Positions 1 to 9,676 of a stretch of 64,000 nt of DNA are shown piece after piece. The translations under genes and the position numbers were made by a program. Numbering within the stretch: position 1 is the stretch's first letter; every line of letters begins with the position of its first letter. Below the pieces are notes generated by a model. That model did not search any database, was not told the origin of the DNA, and saw only the letters and a list, made by a program, of their open reading frames with translations. Source of the DNA: Cordilura impudica (Eukaryota; Arthropoda; Insecta; Diptera; Scathophagidae); the NCBI GenBank assembly GCA_963682025.1, contig OY821517.1, positions 50,097,662-50,161,661 of the forward strand, read 5' to 3'.

Positions 1-480
1 AATTTTTGATAAATAAAATTTTTTAATAAAAAAAACTTTTAATATAATAGCATATAATGAAATATGCGACCATATCAATTACATATATGCAACATTTCGC
101 TACATTATGTCGTACCATGTACATCGAGCCATGACCGCAAAAATAGCTTAAGTGTCAAAATCAAAATATTAAAGGAGAACGTTTTTTTATTTATCTTTGA
201 TTTATCTTTAGTGCGTTTACTCATTTAGAATGTGCATTTAACCCTTAAATGCCCCTTGTATCTTTAAAAATACAACCATTCAAACAATTCATATGGCTAT
301 TGCTTCTTATTTAGAATATTGTATTTATGCAAAATATTACAAAAAAAAGGTCAAAAATAATATTTTATTCTAAAATTAAAAAAAAATGCGATTTGTTGCA
401 GTGAATTTTTAAGAGGAGGTAAATATTTTTGAATAAAAAAATTATAACCGCTGGTAATATTACACACGGAATAACCATTC
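1..480. other. AT-rich sequence, nothing recognised
   Basis: Low-GC sequence with short A and T runs. I see no gene, repeat family or terminal structure before the non-LTR fragment that starts near 481. Confidence 0.5.
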
Positions 481-735
481 AAAGGGCCTGCCAAAGGCTA
501 TTTGGTAGAACGTGGGGTTTAAAACCTCACATGATCTATTCTCATGGTGGCCAAAGGTTAAGCAAGCGAATGCTAAGGTAATCTTGAACAAGATGTACCG
601 CATTGACTGTATTGGCATTACCGGGCCGAACAGAACGTGCTCAACCGATGCTATCGGCTTCATGCTTAACATCACACCACTGCGAATTTCTGTCATTGAA
701 GATGCGTGCATGAGTACCGTACGACTTCAGTATTT
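481..735 (+). pseudogene. LOA/I-type non-LTR retrotransposon fragment (between RT and RNase H)
   Basis: The translation contains WWPKVKQANAK, YRIDCIGITG and MLNITPLRISVIEDAC. It is closely similar to the stretch translated at 61280-61545 in the larger element of this window, and the DNA shares the landmark tttggtagaacgtg. In this clade the region lies after the reverse transcriptase thumb and before RNase H. Here only about 85 codons survive. The copy is broken at about 736 by a (GTCY)n repeat, and the element's own 3' tail reappears at 1148-1205. It is a dead fragment, not a gene. The clade name is from memory of motifs; the relationship to 61280 is visible directly. Confidence 0.75.
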
Positions 736-1147
736 TTATACCTTATACCACTATGTGGTTTGGCTATAATGACTTTGTGCTGCTTTTTGTAACTACCAAA
801 AATATTTGACCTAGACCCATCTTTTATTATACCGATCGAATTAGAATCACTAACCGATTCGATTTAACGATGTCCGTCCGTCCGTCCATCCGTCTGTGTC
901 TCCATGTAAACCTTGTAATCAAACTGCAGGTCGCAAATATGAATGAATTTTGATGAAATTTGGTATATAAGCTTTTGTCGGCCATAGGATGAATGCTATT
1001 GAAATTGGTGAGAATCAGTCCATGTTCAGACCTAGCCCCCATACAAATGACCCCTATGAAATCGACATAAATTGCCATAAGATCCACATTGTTATATAGA
1101 CCTTACACAAATTGGGTTTGTATGCGTTTATTACATCCATTAATGAG
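736..1147 (+). mobile_element. (GTCY)n interspersed repeat, family A (HINE-like), 3'-truncated
   Basis: Begins with the family A 5' hairpin (accactatgtggt, then a gggtata-like block), followed by the gtccgtccgtcc core and the conserved block around tgttcagacctag. It lacks the terminal palindrome and the cttacttg end. It sits between two pieces of one non-LTR element, so it inserted there, or a rearrangement joined them. Confidence 0.75.
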
Positions 1148-1205
1148 TAGTCCAAAAGATCAAATTGGTCGCATGCATAGAGCCTTGTTAATCTAATTTA
1201 ATCTA
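1148..1205 (+). pseudogene. 3' tail of the same LOA-like non-LTR element
   Basis: The words aaaagatcaaattggtcgc and tagagccttgttaatcta match 62287-62340 at the 3' end of the larger element with few differences. The ~650 nt lying between these parts in the larger copy are missing here. Confidence 0.7.
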
Positions 1206-1572
1206 TTCTTCATGGAATAGTTGTAGCTTTACTATCTTTTAAACACAAAAAACTTGTAAATTAGTTTCCACCTACGTGGGAACATAACCAATATCAGATG
1301 GTACAGAAAACGAAAAGGTAAAACTATTAAGAGGTTTTACCAAAAGGACCAAACTATATAAATGATTGCTTATCCACAAAGTATAAAAGACTGTAATCGC
1401 TACTTGGAAGGCGTCAATTTGATGGATTCTCCATGGGTAGGTGTAAGATAAATATGAAAAGCCTAAAGAGGGCAAATAGGATATTATATCACCTTCTGGA
1501 CATGTATTTTCTATTATAAAAATTGATGCACAAATTTATACGTATTATTTCGATTTTATTAATGTTTTCAGT
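1206..1572. other. no feature recognised
   Basis: Ordinary AT-rich sequence. The short open frames have no recognisable protein motif. Confidence 0.4.
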
Positions 1573-1950
1573 TTATTATACCATGTACCACTATGTGGTT
1601 TGGGTATAATGACTTTGTTCTGCTGTTTCTAACTACTAAAAATATTTGACCTTTCTGAGTCGATTTTGCGATGTCCGTCCGTCCGTCCGTCTGTCCGTCT
1701 GTGTGTCCATGTAAACCTTGTATTCAAACTACAGGTCGCAAATATGAATATATTTTAATGAATTTGGTATATAAGCTTTTATCGGCCATATTGAAATTGG
1801 TTAAATCCGGTCCATGTTCAGACCCATACAAATGACCCCTAAGAAATCGAATTAAATTGCCATAAGATCCAAATTATCATATAGATCTCGGTCAAATTGG
1901 GTTTGTGTGTATTTATTACATCCATTTATCATCGTCCGAAAATAAATCCC
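1573..1950 (+). mobile_element. (GTCY)n repeat family A, truncated at a transposon end
   Basis: Has the family A hairpin (accactatgtggtttggg), an expanded gtccgtccgtccgtctgtcc core and the internal block to about 1945. It stops exactly where the ATAT duplication of the Sola-like transposon begins. The missing half is not found beyond the other end of that transposon. Confidence 0.75.
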
Positions 1951-1954
1951 ATAT
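1951..1954. repeat. ATAT target-site duplication (left) of Sola-like copy 1
   Basis: ATAT abuts the TIR start GATGAATTTCAT and recurs at 9409-9412 next to the other TIR. ATAT is its own reverse complement, so it could instead be the outermost TIR bases. The second copy (18772-21477) shows the same four bases. Confidence 0.6.
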
Positions 1955-2423
1955 GATGAATTTCATGTAAAAATGGAGATGCATTGAACCCGACCCCCTC
2001 AGATATCGATGAAATTTTGATCAATACAAACAAACCCTCATTTTTAGAAATGACTGTTTTGCGATTTTTTGGGCGTGGCACAGTGGGAAAGTTTTCGAAA
2101 AAACGCGAAAATGGTCGAAAAGTGCTCCATTTAAAATGCAATAACTCAGAATCGGCTGAACCGATTTCCATGACCTTGGTATCACTAAAAAGATATTTTA
2201 ACAGGCTTTATGACACGTTTGAAAAAAAAAATACACTGTAAAAAATTTTATAACAAAAAGAAAATTTTAAATAACGAAAAAACCAAAAAGATGAATGGTT
2301 TTTTTACAGTGTATAATTTTTTTAGAAAGGTCTATCCTTCACCTATACCATATCCAAAAAGTAAAATTGGTTCTTTTTTAGTTTTATTTATATAATTTTT
2401 TAAGTAGTGTCACTTCTAGTAAT
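1955..2423 (+). repeat. left long TIR of Sola-like copy 1 (~469 bp)
   Basis: Imperfect inverted partner of 8943-9408. Shared blocks include ctcagatatcgatgaaat, gcgtggcacagtgggaaag, ggctttatgacacg and tcacttctagtaat. The outermost ~40 bp are less similar than the interior. The end ATGAATTTCAT resembles the TTTCATGT end of copy 2. Confidence 0.85.
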
Positions 2424-3114
2424 TGCCCAACTCAATTCGCTTTTATTCGCAAATGAGTAAAGGTATGAATTTCAAAAATTTGCTCGACATATGCAAAACA
2501 TTCTTCGGAAAAACCCTCGATCATATTTTTCATGATTCTCAGAATTAACAAAACGGAATAAACAAAGGGTTATTTAATTTTTATGATTGCGTAAGCAAAG
2601 TAATTTTTAATTATTTGGGTTTTTCAGTTGGCTACCTGTATGACTTTTTTACAGAAATTCAACCCACATTTAAGGGTGGTCATTATTCGGAAAATTTAAA
2701 ACTCACACATGGTGAAACAGGTATATAGCCACCGTAAAACAATATGCACCCATTTATAAGTACCTGTCAGTAAACTAGTGAACAATACACAGCAAAATAG
2801 GAGTGCATTGGTCGATTTTACTCATTCAACAAGTGTCGACGAACGCGAAAATTACAAGTCCATATTTTAAAAGTGCAACGTACCGAAATTCATAATTATA
2901 AACAGTTTCGAGAAGCCAAGATATCCCATTACAATTTTTACGCATATATTTTAAAAATTTGAGTGAATATGAATTCAAACAATAAGTACAGATGCATAAA
3001 AATATATAATAAGTGTTGCGCTTCGCTTCGTAAAATAAGTGAGAACTAGGCTGCAAATATAATTGAGTATTTTCCAGCTGTCGCCAACATTCATTGTAGC
3101 CGTATTTGCGAAAC
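2424..3114 (+). other. leader of the Sola-like transposase gene
   Basis: Non-coding sequence between the left TIR and the first ATG. A pyrimidine-rich stretch ending tttttcag at 2619-2626 could be a splice acceptor, but no donor is obvious. No other gene is seen. Confidence 0.4.
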
Positions 3115-4317
3115 ATGCCGGAGCAGAATGAAGTCTCAAATTATTTACCAATAACGCCCAGCGATGAAATTAGCGAAGAATTGAATGAACTTCCAACTTG
3201 TACCAGCCATAATGCAAACATCGAAAGCAACGAACTCATTGAAAATATAAATGATCACATTATTCCTCATCTACCAAACCAAATGACGCCTCTTAAAAGG
3301 AAATATATCAAACGAGATGCATACAGAAATAGAAAATCAGTGCAAATTTTGGAAAATATAGCAGATTCACTTGGAGCTGATCCATTATCTGATTTGTCAG
3401 CGCAACTTGAAAACGTCAAAGCCATTTACGAAGAAATTTTGCTAAACATCAAATATCAAATAGAGAACAGCTCAAATCTTTTGGAAAAGCAAAAACTTTT
3501 ATCTCTCTTACCAATCAATATGAGTCACGCAGAAATTAAAGATCGTTTTGGGGATGATATATCTCACGATTGTATCAAAAAAAGTAAAGATATCCAAAGG
3601 AATAAAACGAAGTTTGCAGATATCAATCTTTTAAAAATGAGCAGACGTAGTTTACCAACCGAAACTCTAAGCACAGTCAAATTATTTTATGAAGATGATG
3701 AAATTAGCCGAATGATGCCAGGATCGCAAGATTCAATTACTATTAAACAAGGAAACTTACGTGAAAAAGTTCAAAAAAGACTGATGTTATCTTCACTACG
3801 CGAATCTTACTACGAATTAAAAAAAAAAAACATCCCTTGGCCAAAGTTGGTTTTACAAAATTTACAATGTTAAGGCCAAAAAATTGTATGAAACTTGGAG
3901 TTGGAAACCAGCAAAATATCTGTGTATGCACATTGCATCAGAATATGAAATTGATGTTTGAAAAAAGTCGCTTAAAATCATTTTGTTTTGAAGGAAAATG
4001 CACATTTACCGACTACAAAGATGTTCTCAAATTCGTTGTTTGTAATGGTGACATACAAAAAAGCGAGTGTTGCGTTTCAATGTGTGGTCACTGCTTCAAA
4101 AATTTAAATAATCTAAAAACGCATATGCTAAAACATTTTGAAAATAACCAAACTGAAGAAATAATATACAAAAAGTGGAATACAACGATTAGATGTGTGG
4201 AAACGTTAACCACCAACCGAGAATCATTTGTCAGCGATTTTACTGAACACATCAAAGTTCTGATTCCGCATCATTTCATAGCAAAGCGACAATCTGAATT
4301 TATCAGCAATAAAAGAG
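3115..4317 (+). pseudogene. Sola-like transposase, N-terminal part, frameshifted
   Basis: Encodes the first ~400 residues of the transposase. The ATG at 3115 is preferred over a TTG codon three codons upstream that keeps the same frame. The N-terminal ~120 residues are acidic and polar, with a basic patch (LKRKYIKRDAYRNR). A helical region follows (residues ~105-165) with LLSLLPINMSHAEIKDRFG, possibly helix-turn-helix. The frame breaks in a run of 12 A at 3819-3830. One base of difference restores the block RPKNC...ICVCTLHQN and a Cys-rich stretch (CVSMCGHC). Coding is then cut at codon FISNKRA by the Transib duplication CGGCG and resumes at 7955. The single homopolymer frameshift could be a real mutation or an assembly error. 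Copy 2 at 19356 confirms the reading frame downstream of the break. Confidence 0.8.
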
Positions 4318-4322
4318 CGGCG
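4318..4322. repeat. Transib target-site duplication CGGCG (left)
   Basis: CGGCG directly before the TIR heptamer CACTGTG; an identical CGGCG follows the right TIR at 7950-7954. A GC-rich 5-bp duplication is characteristic of Transib. Removing the element and one duplication rejoins the transposase frame. Confidence 0.95.
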
Positions 4323-4360
4323 CACTGTGGTCAATATTTTGAGATAGCGGCCAAAACTCC
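4323..4360 (+). repeat. Transib left TIR with RSS-like heptamer
   Basis: Heptamer CACTGTG, then 23 nt, then an A-run (AAAACTCC). The same spacing occurs at the right end and at the end of the second Transib copy at 32233. Confidence 0.9.
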
Positions 4361-5311
4361 TTTTGGTTTTTGTTCTCCGATTTTGAAATTATTAGACTCA
4401 TATGAAAGTAGACAGTAGTAAACCTCGGGAGCCAAAAACTTAGAACTCTATTTCAACTATTTCACTGAGAACAGGGTGGTCCAAAATGGGCTTTTTCAGA
4501 ATTTAGTAAATTTATGATATTTTTAGTTAATTTTTAAAGTTTAAATGATCATAACTTTTTTGTTTTTCAAGATTTTTGGACGAAATAAATTTTGTGTTGT
4601 AACTTAACTTATTTCCTATTACTGGTAAAAAAAATTGAAGCTCTACTGCTTTCAGAACAATTCAAATTTTTTTTTTTAAAAAAGGTCAAATTTCTCGGAA
4701 ATTTCCTACTTCATAGAGCACAACTCCTGTGAGTCAAGCTGAGTCAAAACACAAATTTACTATTTTGTAGTCCTAACTCTCCCCTACATTCCTATATATA
4801 CATGTCCATGCATCGGGACTGCACTTTTTGAGCTACAGCAATTTTTCTGACCCAAGGTAAGATATTCGGTACAAATGCACGTCATATTTTTTGAGAAGTT
4901 ATTTGTATGTGAAAGTGGCTATTATGCATATATTTTGATGAAATTTTGTACAAGAGTTCTTATTGACCCAAAAAATAATTCTGTTGAAATTAGGAGAAGT
5001 TGGCCCATATTTGGACCTAGTCCACATAGAAGGGTGTATCAAAATTTTGACAAAAATGACAATAGAACTCTCAAATTATGTGGTATCTGGCAATTCATTT
5101 GGAAAAGGTAAAAAAGATTTTATTGCCTTCTAATATTACACAACTTAAATACGTGAAAATTGCAAATAAATTTAAAACCAATGGAAATAACTGGTAAAAC
5201 CAACTACCTGTTATATTATGTTTCAAAGAGGTAAAAAAGATCATGTTGAAACTTCGAGCAATAGTATATTAATCCATGCATTCATTTTTTTTCTTCATTA
5301 TTGTTTAAACA
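4361..5311 (+). other. Transib leader, non-coding
   Basis: Its first ~560 bp are matched by 32270-33960 in Transib copy 2, allowing for the TATAATT satellite there (shared words actctatttcaacta, agcataactcctg-like, tttttctgacccaaggt). Around 4915-5045 it resembles part of (GTCY)n family A (tattttgatgaaatttt, ggacctagtccacat), so it may contain an old family A fragment. Confidence 0.6.
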
Positions 5312-7344
5312 ATGGCTAAATTCAGTTATAGTGTTCTATCTGATATATATTTTGAACGGAAAGATGAAAACGACATTATTTTACATATAATGAATAATCC
5401 ATTCTTCAAAATATGCGACAAACAAGAAATTAAAATTCATAACTTAAAAATAAAAAACTTTTTAAATACTTTAAGAAAACGGTACAATCAATGTTCCAGA
5501 AACAAGAAATTGTTTTACTCACGCAACCAAGAATGGCTAAGAAATAAACTTATTTTTAAAAAGCCATCAGTAACTACCACGGAAACTGGAAAAGGTGGTC
5601 GGCCAGCAAAGCCAATTGATAATTGTAGTGAAAGATCACGAAGACGCAAGCTTAAACATATCAATGAAGAAGTTTCTTGTAGCATCATAAAGGATTCATT
5701 TCTGCATCAAATTCAACCATCGAAAACTAAAAAGGGTAAAATTGCTATCATTGAAAAAATAGTGGAAGCAAGCCCCAGACGCACAAAAAGGATTTTAGAA
5801 AGTATGCCGACACCAACTGAAGAAAATAAATTTACTCCAGAAGAAGCATTTGCACTATTTTTGGATTTGAAAATGACTAAAAACCAATATACAGAATTGC
5901 GGAAGCGAACCAATGAAAAAAATTGTGGAATTTTTCCATCATATCGAGATATAGTTTCTGCCAAAAAAGATTGCTTACCTTCACCAACTGCTATTAGTGT
6001 AACTTCAAGTTCAGCAGAAATAAAATTGCAGGATCTTCTTGAACACACTGCAGAACGATTATTAAAGACATTTGATGCTGACTATTTAAAGAAGTTTAAA
6101 AATTGCAGCATGACTTTAATTTCTAAGTGGGGATGTGATGGGTCCTCTGGCCAGAAACAATACAAACAATGTAATGCGGAAAATTCATCAGATGCCAATT
6201 TATTCATGATTTCTTTCGTTCCATTACGTTTAACAAAAACTTATATTGGTTCAGAGCCGTCAACTAGTAGAGCTGCAGAGATAGATGTATGGAAGAATGA
6301 AATTCCCTCGTCAACAAAATTTTGTAGACCAATAAAGTTTGCTTACAAAAAGGAGACTCAAGATGTCATAGATGAAGAATTTCGAAAAATAAATGATCAA
6401 ATTAAAGAACTTCAACCAGTAACATTTAAATTTGATGACCAAGACATTGAAGTAAATTTTAAAATGTGTTTCACAATGATTGATGGAAAAGTTGCACAAG
6501 CTTTAACCAAAACAAAGTCATCGTCAAGCTGCACCATATGCCAAAAAACATCAAGTCAATTGAGCCAACCACCAGCACAAGACGATAGTTTTAATGAAGC
6601 ATATGAATTTGGAATGTCACCTCTTCATGCTAGAATTCGTTTTATGGAGCATATTCTTAAATTGGGATACGATTTGGAGTTTGGCCCGTTAGGCGAAACA
6701 GTGAGAAACAACAAAGAAAATTTGGAAAAAAGAAAGCAAAAAAAAAAAGATATTCAAGAAAAATACCGTGAGATAGGCCTTATAATTGACCAGCCAAAGC
6801 AAGGAGAAGGAAATTCTAATGATGGAAACACAGCAAGGAGATTTTTTCCGATCCAGAAACTGCAGCTTCTATAACTGGAGTAGATTATGATTTAATACGA
6901 CGATTCCAAATCATATTACAAGTTATAGCATGTAGCAAAAAGATAGATGCAAAAAAATTTGGTCAGTATACTAATGAGACAGCAACCCTTTATAACCAAA
7001 AATATTCTTGGAGACATATGCCAACCACAGTTCACAAAATTTTGTTCCATGGGGAACAAATAATTCAGCACAATATGCTTCCAATTGGAGATCTCTCAGA
7101 AGAAGCCCAAGAAAAAAGGAACAAAGACTACAGATTCTTTCGCGAGCACAATACAAGAAAAATTTCCAGATATTGTACTATTGAAGATCTTATTAATATT
7201 TTGCTGTGCACATCAGACCCATATATGTCCAGTATTCGACAAAAATGGAAATCAACCTCATTAGAGTTAGATGAAGAAGCTAAACAACTACTGCAAAATG
7301 AAAATCAAAGCTATTTCGAAGAAATTTTTACTAATATTGTTTAA
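5312..7344 (+). pseudogene. Transib transposase (RAG1-like DDE recombinase), one frameshift
   Basis: About 678 codons in two frames: ATG at 5312 open to 6874, then the same protein continues in the next frame to the stop at 7342-7344. The break is in a T run at about 6841-6847 (NTARRFF then loss of frame); one base of difference rejoins it. Key blocks: GCDGSSGQ with first catalytic Asp at about residue 276; FTMIDGKV with second Asp at about 391, followed 16 residues later by a CTIC zinc knuckle; DQPKQGEGN with NDGNTARRFF; and LSEEAQEKRNKDYR carrying the final Glu. The same order and spacing of Asp, CxxC and Glu is found in the RAG1 core. The protein cuts and joins DNA at the TIRs. The N-terminal ~150 residues include a basic region (RSRRRKLKH), probably for DNA binding. 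Intact in length; functional only if the frameshift is an artefact. Confidence 0.93.
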
Positions 7345-7949
7345 TTAATACTAGTTTAAAGATTATAATTTGTTTCTAATTTTAGTATAAATTTTTATTA
7401 ATACATTTAAATAAAATATATGTGCACTTTAAATCAATAGTAAAAGTTTACTTAAAATTTTATCGATGTTGTGTTCTGTATATAATATATCCAAATGGTA
7501 TTGATATTGTTGGGAATTTCAGTGTTATTTTTCAGTTTAATCCTCACAAGAATTAGCTTTCTTCCAAAAAAACCAACCTTTGGCCCCTGTGAATATTGAG
7601 ACTAAATAAATGTCAGGGGCCAAATGTTGGCATTTTCTGACCAAAATTAAGTTTAGGAATAATAAATAAGTATTGGTTGTAAAATACGATTGAAGAAAAT
7701 AAGAAATTATAAAAAAAATACCTATTTAAAAAGAAAAATATTCAACTTTTACATGGAAACTCAACAAAAAATTAAAATGCGTTTTTAACTCCAAATTACT
7801 TACGTTCCTATCAGTCGATTTTTACGTTTGAACACGCAAATTGAAGCTTAAAGTCCCTCCTATTGAACAAAACAATTTGCGTAAAAAAATACCAATCCGG
7901 TCAAAAGTTATAGAGTTTTGACCGCTATCTCGCGAAATTGACCACTGTG
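7345..7949 (+). other. Transib trailer with poly(A) signal and hairpin
   Basis: AATAAA lies at about 7410, some 65 nt after the stop. A 17-bp inverted repeat (7573-7589 with 7614-7630, words TTTGGCCCCTG and CAGGGGCCAAA) brackets a 24-nt loop. The block after it is also present in copy 2 after 35683. The right TIR ends at 7949. Confidence 0.6.
7573..7630. repeat. 17-bp inverted repeat in Transib trailer
   Basis: Arms 7573-7589 and 7614-7630 pair at 16 of 17 positions around a 24-nt spacer. A decayed version occurs in copy 2 at about 35683-35745 (ggcccttgtgaac ... gggggccaaagt), so it belongs to the element rather than to a later insertion. Confidence 0.7.
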
Positions 7950-7954
7950 CGGCG
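7950..7954. repeat. Transib target-site duplication CGGCG (right)
   Basis: Directly follows the right TIR heptamer (cactgtg on the + strand) and is identical to 4318-4322. Confidence 0.95.
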
Positions 7955-8747
7955 CTGTTATCAGGAGAATTGTTAATTCAAATGGACTTTGCTCAAAATT
8001 ATGCATTACAAGATGCCGTGCAAGGATACCATTGGAATAATGGTATCCGTTCGTTATTTATTACAAAGGTAATTATTCTAATATTTTGGTATTAGTAAAC
8101 ACATCCATCCACACTCATCAAAATATTTAATATTTTTTATTTATTTGTTTTTTTCCTTTGTTTGTTTATTTTCAGATAACGATAAATTATTTCATAAAAG
8201 CTTCGCCATAATATCTGATTGCAATACCCATGATAGTATAGCAGTTCTTCTATATATTTCAAAAATGATACAGTTCGTGAAGGCCAATATAACCAACAAT
8301 ATTAATAAAATCATTTATGTATCAGATGGTGCAGGAGCACAACATAACTTCATTAATTTATGCCATCACAAATCTGATTTTGGTATTGACGCTGAATGGC
8401 ACTTTTATGCTACCAGTCATGGAAAATCTGCATGTGATGGAATCGGAGGAACATTGAAGAGAGGTGCACGAAATTATAGTATTGCAAATACAAATGAAAT
8501 CCAGACAACGAGACAACTCTATCACTGCGTATCAGAAACATATAAGACCACCATACAAGTTGCTTACGCAGATGCTGACGAATACAAAAACGTTAAAGAA
8601 AAGCTATTTTCAAGATATAAAGAAGCTCAAACTATAACAGGAACTCAAGGCTTTCATTCATTCATTCCAATAAATGAAACTTTTGTACATGTGCGCAGAT
8701 ATTCTGACTGTACCAAATTTGAGCAGCGCAAAATTTCTTACAAATAA
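7955..8747 (+). pseudogene. Sola-like transposase, C-terminal catalytic part, with one probable intron
   Basis: Continues the gene interrupted at 4317. The first exon carries MDFAQNYALQDAVQG, the block with the first catalytic Asp (copy 2 has YDFAENY). A probable intron follows (8069-8175). The second exon carries FAIISD, then YVSDGAGAQHN (second Asp), FGIDAEWHFYATSHGKSA and CDGIGGTLKR, ending with FHSFIPI about 35 residues before the stop at 8745-8747. These blocks align residue by residue with copy 2 at 20008-20640. The exon junction as written is one base out of frame, so there is a small indel, or the true splice site differs. AATAAA signals follow at about 8765-8775. Confidence 0.82.
8069..8175 (+). 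other. probable spliceosomal intron in Sola-like transposase
   Basis: Donor AAG|gtaatt, a long pyrimidine tract, and acceptor tttattttcag|at; 107 nt. Copy 2 runs straight from TIFTT to MKDEKL at the same place with no intron. Phase does not match by one base in copy 1. Confidence 0.6.
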
Positions 8748-8942
8748 TTAACTTAAAAAATTGTAAATAAAATAAAACACAAATTAATAAAAACTTGGCA
8801 AATAATATAAACAATTGTTGATGGTTTTTTATTTGTAAACATTTAAAAAATGTTAGAATTGTTGAACTATTTTGTAAATGTGTAAGAATGTGACCTGATA
8901 TTTTCGCTGTTATTCGAATTATTTCAAAAACTTTCGGTACGT
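8748..8942 (+). other. trailer of Sola-like copy 1
   Basis: AT-rich 3' sequence with AATAAA-type signals just after the stop; leads into the right TIR. Confidence 0.5.
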
Positions 8943-9408
8943 ATTACTAGAAGTGAAACTACTTAAAAAATTATATAAAAAAACTAAAAAAGAACCCATT
9001 TTACTTTTTGGATATGGTATAGGTGAAGGATAAACCTTTCTAAAAAAATAATACACTGTAAAAAAAACCCTTGATCTTTTTGGATTTTTCGTTATTTAAA
9101 ATTTTCTTTTTGTTATAAAATTTTTTACAAACGTGTCATAAAGCCTGTTAAAATATCTTTTTAATGATACCTAGATCATGGAAATCGGTTCAGTTATTGC
9201 ATTTTAAATGGAGCACTTTTCGACCATTTTCGCTTTTTTTCGAAAACTTTCCCACTGTGCCACGCCCAAAAAATCGCAAAACATTCATTTCTAAAAATGA
9301 GGGTTTGTTTGTATTGATCAAATTTAGCTATGAACAAAATTTCATCGATATCTGAGGTGGTCGGGTTCAAAATTTCAGTTTTATCTTGATTTTTAAATGA
9401 AATTCATC
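8943..9408 (-). repeat. right long TIR of Sola-like copy 1 (~466 bp)
   Basis: Inverted partner of 1955-2423, beginning attactagaagtgaaact and ending gaaattcatc before ATAT at 9409-9412. Confidence 0.85.
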
Positions 9409-9412
9409 ATAT

Positions 9413-9676
9413 GTATATTTGCATGGAAATTTTTGTCTAGTGTATCTTAGAAGATACCAGCACTTTTTTCAAATTTTTAAAAAAAGAAACTAAAAACACA
9501 GTCGTTGTTTTTTCACCAATTTACGTATAATACATTGTTTTCGCCATTTAAGGGTTAAGCTAAACTTGTTTTTGCTATAAATTCGTAACAGTCCTACATA
9601 TGAAATTTGTTTATGTGATTCAAATGATTGTAAATTTTCGATTTTCATCAAAAACCAAAAACAAAATGTTATACTA
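9413..9676. other. no feature recognised
   Basis: AT-rich sequence between the Sola-like transposon and a MITE. No gene or repeat is seen. Confidence 0.4.

Larger units (their letters stand above)
4323..7949 (+). mobile_element. Transib transposon, copy 1, with both TIRs and target duplication
   Basis: A 3,627-bp element. The left end reads CACTGTGGTCAAT..., and the right end read inward is CACAGTGGTCAAT.... The two TIRs stay similar for about 37 bp (both contain GAGATAGCGG and CAAAACTC). It is bounded by perfect 5-bp duplications CGGCG and contains one transposase gene (5312-7344), about 1 kb of leader and about 600 bp of trailer. The insertion lies inside the coding sequence of another transposon. 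Apart from one homopolymer frameshift in the transposase, the structure is complete, so insertion looks fairly recent. Confidence 0.95.
1955..9408 (+). mobile_element. DNA transposon with long TIRs, tentatively Sola-like, copy 1 (contains a Transib)
   Basis: About 7.45 kb between long inverted repeats, of which 3.6 kb is an inserted Transib, so the element itself is about 3.8 kb. It carries one transposase gene on the + strand, beginning at 3115 and ending at 8747. The flanking ATAT is a 4-bp duplication, which fits the Sola superfamily. The gene has the conserved blocks RPKNC, ICVCTLHQN, DFAQNY, VSDGAGAQH and DGIGG-LKR. I assign Sola from memory of these motifs plus the 4-bp duplication; another cut-and-paste superfamily is possible. 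That it is a TIR transposon is clear from the sequence. Confidence 0.75.

Noticed and set aside
3106..3114. Upstream TTG as start of the Sola-like transposase
   Set aside because: An ATG three codons later (3115) is in the same frame and a nuclear eukaryotic gene is expected to use it.
5713..6048. Minus-strand 111-codon frame inside the Transib gene
   Set aside because: Antisense shadow; the plus strand has clear Transib motifs.
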